Part shown: piece after piece, positions 53,361 to 64,000 of the stretch | Layout: each line of letters begins with the position of its first letter | How positions within the stretch are numbered: the first letter of the stretch is position 1 | DNA from: Streblospio benedicti | Lineage: Eukaryota > Annelida > Polychaeta > Spionida > Spionidae | Length of the DNA stretch: 64,000 nucleotides | Direction of reading: 5' to 3' | NCBI GenBank assembly: GCA_019095985.1 | Contig: CM032659.1 | Span: forward strand, 14,157,200 to 14,221,199 | Program-made: the position numbers and the translations under genes | The notes under the pieces: model-generated | The model's input: only the letters and a program-made list of their open reading frames with translations | The model's database searches: none | What the model was told of the DNA's origin: nothing

Positions 53361-54449
53361 TAGTAGGCCGCTGCCGCCGCCGCCGCCGCCGCCCCCAGGT
53401 CGTAAAAAAACAGCAGACGTCCGCGCAAACACATAACGCACTCGTGTGCTCTCAGCTGTGGACTGGCGCATTGCTATTGCTATAACGAAGTGAGGTTATC
53501 TTTTACTAGGGCCCGATGAGGGGATTATCTGGGGAAAAAATGAAACCATTATCATATGATTAACAAGCCCCCGCCTAAATTTCAGCTCCTCCTCTTTCCC
53601 TCCCTGACAGCGGGGGTGTCTTCAAAATAAAGCCACAATCTAAATATTTTATTTAAAGAATGAACAGAATCTGAAATAAGAATGTGCAATTCATATGATT
53701 GCATAAAAAGATCCGGGTTTTGGGTTTTCAGACTGACAAAAGAGAGTATCTTGCGATTACGCGTATGCGAACGTCTTTTTGTGGGGGTGGAGCGTCGAAG
53801 ATCTAGACCCAGTTTATTTTTATCTTTTTTTTTCATGGAAGGGGGCCACGTACTAAGGTATTTCATAGGCTATAGACGCACGACTGAGACGCACGGTAGA
53901 CGGCTGACGTGCCAAAAACAACATGAAAATAGAGTCTTTGGTGGAAAGGGGTGTGGGCTGTCGCCGATCTACCTGTACTACGCCGTATCCGCATATAACG
54001 AACGAGACTACCCCCACCCCCCGTTCTATATTTGTTATGGCATGTACATCATAGAATGGCCTCCGGTTGCGGACCCAGGCTAAGTATAATGGCCTAGAAA
54101 TGTAGACATATTGGAAACGCCATGAAATTTTACGTGTATGAGACATGTGCTACCGTGGACCACCATTTTCTGGTTGATTAAGTTGATCTTTTGGTGATTG
54201 GATGTTGATGTTGTGTTACCTTGAAAACCATGTAGCATTAATCCTGACCTGCCATAATCAATATGAAGCCGTCCACTTTAAAAGAGAAATGGTCATGAAC
54301 AAAATGTGGATAAATCTCAACAACAATAGTAGAACAACAACCATGTCGGTCACTAAGAGCAGAATAATACATGCTTTGTTGCGTGGGCTTGATTGTAGGA
54401 ATCATTTTCACATTTTAGCGGCAGGTATGGACAGGCAGGCGTTATTTCA

Positions 54450-54568
54450 CACAGTGGAACTTGTCTTGTGTGGACGATTTCCTTCGGGAGAAGTGAAGTG
54501 TCCTCATAAGACAGGTTCCCTTGAAAGACAGGTTCACCTTTTGAATGATGTGCACGGAGTCCACTGTA
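54450..54568. mobile_element. short TACAGTGGAAC-type MITE
   Basis: It starts CACAGTGGAACTTGTCTTG and ends GAGTCCACTGTA, with internal CATAAGACAGGTTCCC. It is related to, but distinct from, the TACAGTRGAACC family. Confidence 0.4.
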
Positions 54569-55267
54569 CACGTGTGTATCGTTCCAACACCATTACAAGT
54601 CGCAATTCAACAGGCATCCTATCTTTTCTGCCTTATCGTTCAATTCACTATCTAGTAATATTGAAAAATGGACAAGTGTTAACATTGAATACATCTACAG
54701 TGTGAGAGAGATTCCCGCTGACCTACAATGTTCAGCCGACTATCACACTCCACTGGCAGATACAGGAGTTCATGGCTTTTGTACATGTACAGGGATTGAA
54801 GAGATGCCGAACCCCCAACAAAAATGAAATTTTTTGTGTGAAAAAAACACACACCCTCCCTTTCCATTCCCACCATTGTGGTCACGTTGCTCGTAATCGG
54901 TCCATCTGTGTTTATGTTTTTTTGGTGTTTTAGTGACCATTCACGGTTCACCACAAACTGCTAGTAACGTCTGCGGGCAGCGAAAGATCTAGGCTGAGGA
55001 TCTAGGCAGTATCAACATGACGCACGCGACAACAGACCCGGCGGACCCGGCCTCGTCCCGCACACGAATAACTCAATGATAATCGTAACAATAGCCACTT
55101 AGTCAGAGTTCTCTTTAAGCAGTGACCTTTACTTCTATAGAAACTGATCAAATGAAGTGAAGCCCGCGCCGGACACCTCTGTATACTTGTGTACCAGCTT
55201 TTGTGAGCATATTTAGAATATCTCGTGTTGTAGCAACACCACGCACTTACATAAAATGCATGCCTAT

Positions 55268-55421
55268 GCATAGGCAGATCCAGGTTTTCGGAAAGGGGGG
55301 GGGGCGCATTTAAGGAAAAGAGGGGGTGCACTTACGCGATTTCATGAAAAACCCTATGAAAATTAAGTATTTTGTTGGGAAAGAGGGGGCGCCCCCTGCG
55401 CCCCCATGGATCCGCCTATGC
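55268..55421. mobile_element. 154-bp MITE, GCATAGGCRGATCCA termini
   Basis: Left GCATAGGCAGATCCAGG and the reverse complement of the right end GCATAGGCGGATCCATGG are inverted repeats. A related half-site, GCATAGGCAGATCCAGC, occurs at 39353-39369. Confidence 0.7.
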
Positions 55422-56065
55422 CTATGTGTTTGGTACATGCTTGAATACTATTTCCTACACAGATACCCACTACCCCATAAAAAAACTAAAAACGACCAGA
55501 AACAAAAGCAAGCATAATCGAACAAACCAACATGACAATAAAAAACCATAGTGCCCTGGCCACGTAATATAGTTTAGGCTTGCTAATTTAACAAGTTATT
55601 CAAATTAGATACTAAATCAAACCATCGATCATATATATGAGTAGTGTGAAAGAGAGTCCCGTCATCAACCAAAGTCACATGCAATAATAAGTACAGTAAA
55701 ACATGTATGTTAAGATTGAGGTCACCAGGAGGTTCTCTTTGGGTCGAATCTATAGACACGAAGGTATGTTGGTCTGATAAAAATGGTGCTACAAGCATAG
55801 GAGATCTATTTTGCAACCCTGTCCCCCAAGTGGTAGGCGTTTAGGGTGGGGTAATGTTATTGGGGGGGGGGGGGGTGCTCTTTAAGCCTGCAACGCATCT
55901 CAATAATGCTACTCCACGCTGCATAACATAATAGAAACACGCACCTGTATGATAATAAAACAATTCTCGGTCCTGAAGACCAATTCAGGCGAGGCCCCCA
56001 AATACGGTGGTCTTAATAAGAAGGTTCTACTGTAATCTGTCAGTGAAGCTTAGCGACCCCCTGAT

Positions 56066-56071
56066 CACGTG
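56066..56071. promoter_or_regulatory. E-box upstream of alpha-tubulin copy 4
   Basis: CACGTG, about 65 bp upstream of the TATA box. Short motif, suggestive only. Confidence 0.25.
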
Positions 56072-56133
56072 ACTGACGATCACCTAGCAGCGGTCAGTGA
56101 GCGGCGGTCAGCTGTTGCGAGGCGGCCGCCGCC

Positions 56134-56140
56134 TATATAA
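56134..56140 (+). promoter_or_regulatory. TATA box of alpha-tubulin copy 4
   Basis: TATATAAGG in GC-rich context, 101 bp before the ATG. Transcription would start near 56165. Confidence 0.8.
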
Positions 56141-56240
56141 GGCGACTGCGCGGCCAGTAGTGACCACACTGACCACTCGCACCGACCATCACGTCGCCAC
56201 TTTGAGTGAATCAAACTCGTGAAGAAAACAAACAACAATC

Positions 56241-59527
<3,287 letters not shown>

Positions 59528-59639
59528 ACATTCTTCTAACTAGTGTGTATATCATGCCAATAGACTGATGGTGTAATATCATAGCACCAACTTTGGATCT
59601 TCAAATACAAGTGTATTTGTACGTGAAGGTGAATAAATA

Positions 59640-62520
59640 TTTCATAGAAATATGTGCTTTTGTTGTTTCATTCATCATGAACTACTGTAAAAACGTCACA
59701 CATATAATTATTATCAAAGAATTTTTAACACCTGTAAAGTTGGGGTGACTTATGATGTGTTGATTAAATCTTGAATAAATTAAACAACTTGCACGATGAT
59801 TAAGGGGACTATGAACTCTTTTCTATGGATTTTATTAAACTTTGATTTTTCTCACTCATTATTGCTTCAATTCTTACAAATTACACCTTATTTTGTAGAT
59901 AATTATCTAATCTAATGACACAACATGTTTTGAATTGCATAGAGTGATGAACATATTTTTATAAAGCAATTAGTGAAAAAATTACAACTTTGCCTGCGAA
60001 GCATATAACTGATAGTAAAACATCAAAATGACCACAGTCACTATTCAGTTATAGAATTTGTATATTTATCTAGAAAACCTTGCCTTAATTTTTTTAATAT
60101 TTTTCCTCTTTATCATTTTACATGCATTTTAAGTTTCGAAACCACATATTTTCCTAATTTTCTTGCAAATCAATACAAAAACGTTCATAATTCATCAACA
60201 AAATAAAAAAAATCAAAATCCTTAGTAATGTTTTCTTCAGAATGCATATATCTTCAAATATAAACACGTTTGTGAAAATTTGATTTCACGGTTAAAGAGA
60301 AATATAAAAAAAGAAAAATTCATCTCCTATGCAAACTTAGTTTTGAGAAAATGGGTGTTAAACATGGCCAATCAATATGCATTGATAGTAGTTGCTATCT
60401 ATAAAATGTATCATATAAGAAAAACTATTGATGATAAAAGGTTCATTTTAAAAGGATGTTGTTCTTTAACATTTATAGCATACAAAACATTGAAAATGCA
60501 AAAATTGAATTTTTAGCCTATATAACCTTATAAGCCTGCAAAGAATGAGTCATTGTTTTTCACTCCGGGTTGGTCTTCACAAAATGGGTTGTAATGGGAA
60601 AACTATTGAAGATGAAAGGTTCATTTCAAAATATGTTGTTCTTCATAGTTTACAATATAATAGATATTAAAAAGCTGATAATAGAATATTTTTCCTTTAA
60701 AGACTTAATTGTACCTTTAAACTAAACTAAATTCATTTAGAAAATTCTATGATTAAAATAAACTAAATGGCCACGTGATCAAACCAAAACTAAATTATTG
60801 TATTCAACTGATACACCATTATTGTCTTAGACTTAAATCCTGTTAGCATGAAGATACTGATACCAAATTTATCAATTTCCTGCTCTAAATAGGCTGCTAT
60901 TTATATACATGAACTATGTTTTATGCTTTGGCGATCATGTTAAGAAACTTATCATAATTAAAATAAAGTTTTCAGTTTCTTGTTTAAAATAAATAAACTA
61001 GTTCCACAATTTTTAGATTAATCGATTGAAAGTGATCTTCCTCTCAACTCTACCCCCACCTGCCAATCTTGATCACTTTTGTTATCAGCATTAATTCCAT
61101 TTCTAGCATTTGCAAAATGTCCAATAATTGTTGCTTCTATGTGGTGTATTCTTAATGAAAAGATTATATTCTTCAATAGATATGAACAGATTTTTTTTTA
61201 CAAAATAAGGTAAATTTATATGGACACTGTACACATGTATTGGTATAGCACCTGGAACCCATTTGTAACAGCCAATTTATAGTTTTCAGATATAATGGAA
61301 AATAGTACTTCCTGTTCTACATAAAGTTCCGGAATAATTATGTATAATAAATGAAATTACACTGTGCACTTTCAATGACATTTAGAATCATAGTGATGGA
61401 GGACATTTCAATCACTACTAACCAGTAACCACAATTATAAACTAAGTCGAGAAATTAGATATAATAGTGTTTTATTTACACTAAATATTATATATTTCAA
61501 ACGCATGAATCGACGGATCCTTGATCACAAGACTGTAAACTATGCCATTGTTGTAATGTATATTTGTATTCATAAGTTTTTCTTTCCACTTGTTGAAGCA
61601 ATTTCCAAACGATTTAAATAACCATGACGTCAGCCCTCTTCAAAATTCTTACTTCACCAAAAGTGTCTCACCCATTTGAACATGCATATCTTGATGAAAA
61701 TTCATAACTTTTCCTTGACAACTGTTGAAGAAGTTTCCCAGTCATTTAAACAGCCATAACTTCAGCCCGATTCACAACTTTTCCTTCCCAACCTTTTAAG
61801 AAATGTCTACCTCAGTAGAAAAGTCATAACTTGGGCTCTATTCATAACTTTTGCTTCCCACTTTTTAAAGAAATTTCCATGCCATTCAAACACCCATAAC
61901 TTCAGACAGCACTATGCTTATGGTACCATCGTGCACCTAAACAATATATTTGTAACATAGTATTGACTGCATAATATTCGTGCTGAAAATATGCAGTCAA
62001 TCTTGTTAAATGTTGTGATAGTAAATAGATGTGATGCGCAGTATAATCTTCATATGCAGCCTTAATAATTCTGAACGTTGTTGGATGTTGGCTATACACT
62101 CACCGTGCCATGGGTAGGCTGTTATGGATAAAACTGAGGGTTTCTAGTGAATCATCATCATTAAATCAAAGTTGGCACCTGGTAAAATCAGAGGAAAACC
62201 GCAGATTTTCAAACCCCTCATCAATAATCATCAAATGATGTCAATAAAAAAAGGTAATTCACATTGCAAAGTATGTGCACGGAGCTTCGTGCAGGGAAGC
62301 GGTAGTTTTCAGTAGTTTCAGTTATTAGGGGAGTGCATCAGTATTAATAGCGGCAGGCTCGCGGCTCACTGCAGAATCGCTACCCGAAGCGACTCATCAA
62401 ACGTGGCTGGCGGTGCCTCCGCCACGCCGCTGCCACTGCTGTCTGTATACCCTATTAAGAATAGCATTGAACTGATTCTGCGGTGATTTCTTGACGCTGC
62501 CACCAGTTGTTTTAATGGAC
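59640..62520. other. intergenic, AT-rich, no gene seen
   Basis: Contains a pair of 65-bp direct repeats (about 60420-60475 and 60598-60650, shared word ATGAAAGGTTCATTT in variants) and the tandem array listed separately. Confidence 0.6.
61568..61911. repeat. degenerate tandem array, five units of about 69 bp
   Basis: Units start ATTCATAACTTTTCCTT (variants) at about 61568, 61639, 61702, 61771 and 61842, and end near CATAACTTCAGCCC. The second unit is the most diverged. Confidence 0.75.
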
Positions 62521-62531
62521 AATGGCCCTTA

Positions 62532-62822
62532 GGGAATGATCATAACTAACGATACCGTGGGGGTCGTCCATTTTTTGGGACTCGAAGAAAAAGTTAAGCG
62601 ACCCCCCCATCAATATTTTAAAAAGTTGAGTGACCCCCCCCTCCACCACCCGCTAAAGAAAAAAGTCCTCTATATAGTCATTGTATTGCTAAAAGAAAAT
62701 ATTTAAAAAAAAATATACCGTAGCATGATAAAAAAAGTTCAGCGACCCCCCCCCAAAGGAATCAGAAAAGTTGGATGATCCCCCCCACACACACACCGGT
62801 ATCATTATTTATGATCGTTCCC
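62532..62822. mobile_element. MITE, GGGAACGAYCATA termini, copy 3
   Basis: GGGAATGATCATAACTAACG at the left and the reverse complement GGGAACGATCATAAATAATG at the right, with TTA on both sides (62529-62531, 62823-62825), the PIF/Harbinger signature. About 290 bp, non-coding. Confidence 0.8.
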
Positions 62823-63760
62823 TTAGGAGGCATTTGCTTTGCATGTCCATTTAAAATTCCTCTACGTCTCACTGCTTGTGGATATGAGAGCGTACAAATT
62901 TCTACTACCTGATTTGGCTTCATATTGTGTCAGTAAGAAGTTAAAAATACAATGAAGTCTAAATTTAATTGTCAACAGTTAAACATAGGACCTAACAGTT
63001 AAACATATTATTATTACGTCCATATCAAGTGGCATTCAGATCTAGTTTTGCAGATCTAGCAGATCTAGTTTTGTAGCTATACATGTATAGCCATATATTT
63101 GGTGCAGGTTTTTTTGCCAGAAAAATGATGCCTCTTTCCGTTATTTCAGCTCTGAGTGAAAATTACCAAGACTGAGATGGACACGATCATGTACATGTTT
63201 TCTGTCATAATGCCCTCCACGCTTTTCTCGCTTTATCAAATTTAGTATGCCAAATATCACAGTCACAAAATCACATGATCTGTATTCAAAATGGCTGCAA
63301 CAATACGGAAATGGGTGTAAATTTGATGATAAATTGATCTTAATTGACTTTACAACCCAGTCTATGGTATGACATAACAATTGCAAGGACTTTGGACTTT
63401 AGAGGTAAATAATTGATGGGCTAAGCGGGCGTGATACGAAATGTGAACTGCACTGTTTTGATGAAAAAGATAAAAAATTACTGGTGACAGTGTTGTTGAC
63501 AGGCTGTCAGACTCAAAATGGCTCAGCAAAATTGTTAACCTTTATGGATAAAAAATATAGGTCTAAAACACCCAGAAAAATGTTAGGTCTAGGCATTCTA
63601 GTGGTGTGCATGCAGAAGAGTAGGCTTTGAGTATGGAAAGTCTGTTGCAATTTCCATGAAGTTCAGCAGCCATTGTAATCGACCTGAATATATGGGTGTT
63701 TTCAGGTTCTTGTGAAAATTATTGCTAAAATTCATTCCTCTACCTGTCAGCGTATGCTAA

Positions 63761-63942
63761 ATGGTGCTGCCAAGAGGTGGTGGACTCAAGTATTTCCCAA
63801 CTGACGACCAAGACGACGAGATGTCCACTTTAATTGACGGACTTGATGCCCCATCAACAAGCCGTGGAGCAGCGGCAAGGCCCTCGACTCTCCCCATCAC
63901 CAGTGCCTCTCTACCGTCCACATCAGCTGCCACTTTCACCAG
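63761..63942 (+). CDS. first coding exon of an unrecognised gene
   Basis: ATG directly follows an in-frame TAA and lies 10 bp after a good acceptor (tacctgtcag), so this looks like a second transcript exon holding the start codon. It encodes MVLPRGGGLKYFPTDDQDDE, an acidic stretch, then a Ser/Thr/Ala/Pro-rich tail (SASLPSTSAATFTR) up to a phase-2 donor gtactc. GC content is well above the surroundings. I do not recognise the protein; the rest lies beyond the window. Confidence 0.6.
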
Positions 63943-64000
63943 GTACTCTTATCTTGAAGTATACTGTTTTAGTATATATTGATTAATGTAAGATGGCTGA

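Larger units (their letters stand above)
53400..56060. other. intergenic between divergent tubulin genes
   Basis: About 2.7 kb with small transposons and no credible exon. A fragment of the TACAGTRGAACC family lies at about 55950-56034, ending TTCTACTGTA. Confidence 0.55.

Noticed and set aside
53682-54083. 133-codon plus-strand frame between the divergent tubulin genes
   Set aside because: No conserved motif, no splice logic, and overlaps antisense frames of similar length, as expected by chance.

Overview
This is nuclear DNA from an invertebrate animal. Genes are split into short exons by AT-rich introns with GT/AG borders, three tubulin promoters carry TATA boxes, and short inverted-repeat transposons of several families are scattered throughout. 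The proteins are animal types (class IIa histone deacetylase, TASOR-type pseudo-PARP protein, alpha-tubulins). The deacetylase keeps the catalytic Tyr that vertebrate class IIa enzymes have lost. The repeat style and frequent ACATGTA words would fit a marine lophotrochozoan such as a mollusc or brachiopod, but I cannot fix the phylum.

Layout. (1) 2649-12793, plus strand: a class IIa histone deacetylase (HDAC4/5/7/9 group), 19 exons seen, with the N-terminal exons missing. Two tandem exons encode alternative versions of the first 14-3-3/NLS segment. One base appears to be missing in a C/G homopolymer of a catalytic exon. A 3'UTR-like region follows to about 14.65 or 17 kb. (2) 17-21.2 kb: spacer with a 100-base N gap that joins two versions of one site, with and without a small transposon, and a perfect GC-rich palindrome. 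(3) 21293-29624, plus strand: a TASOR-like gene with two consecutive DUF3715/pseudo-PARP modules. (4) 31.5-32.6 kb: a long imperfect inverted repeat around a tRNA-Leu-like SINE head. (5) 33796-59527: an alpha-tubulin cluster. Three copies lie on the minus strand (one frameshifted, one intact but without a visible first exon, one riddled with indels) and one complete 452-residue gene lies on the plus strand, divergent from the third. Between the second and third copies is 1.6 kb of homopolymer nonsense that still shows the outline of a known local repeat, so it looks like failed basecalling or consensus next to an assembly duplication. (6) 59.6-63.7 kb: spacer with a degenerate tandem array of about 69-bp units and a terminal-inverted-repeat element. 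(7) 63761-63942, plus: the first coding exon of an unrecognised gene that leaves the window.

Functionally, the first two genes are both chromatin repressors: a signal-regulated deacetylase that would be held in the cytoplasm by 14-3-3 after phosphorylation, and a relative of the HUSH scaffold TASOR. The tubulin cluster supplies near-identical structural subunits that differ mainly in the acidic C-terminal tail. No CRISPR array, rRNA gene, intact tRNA gene or intact coding transposon was seen.
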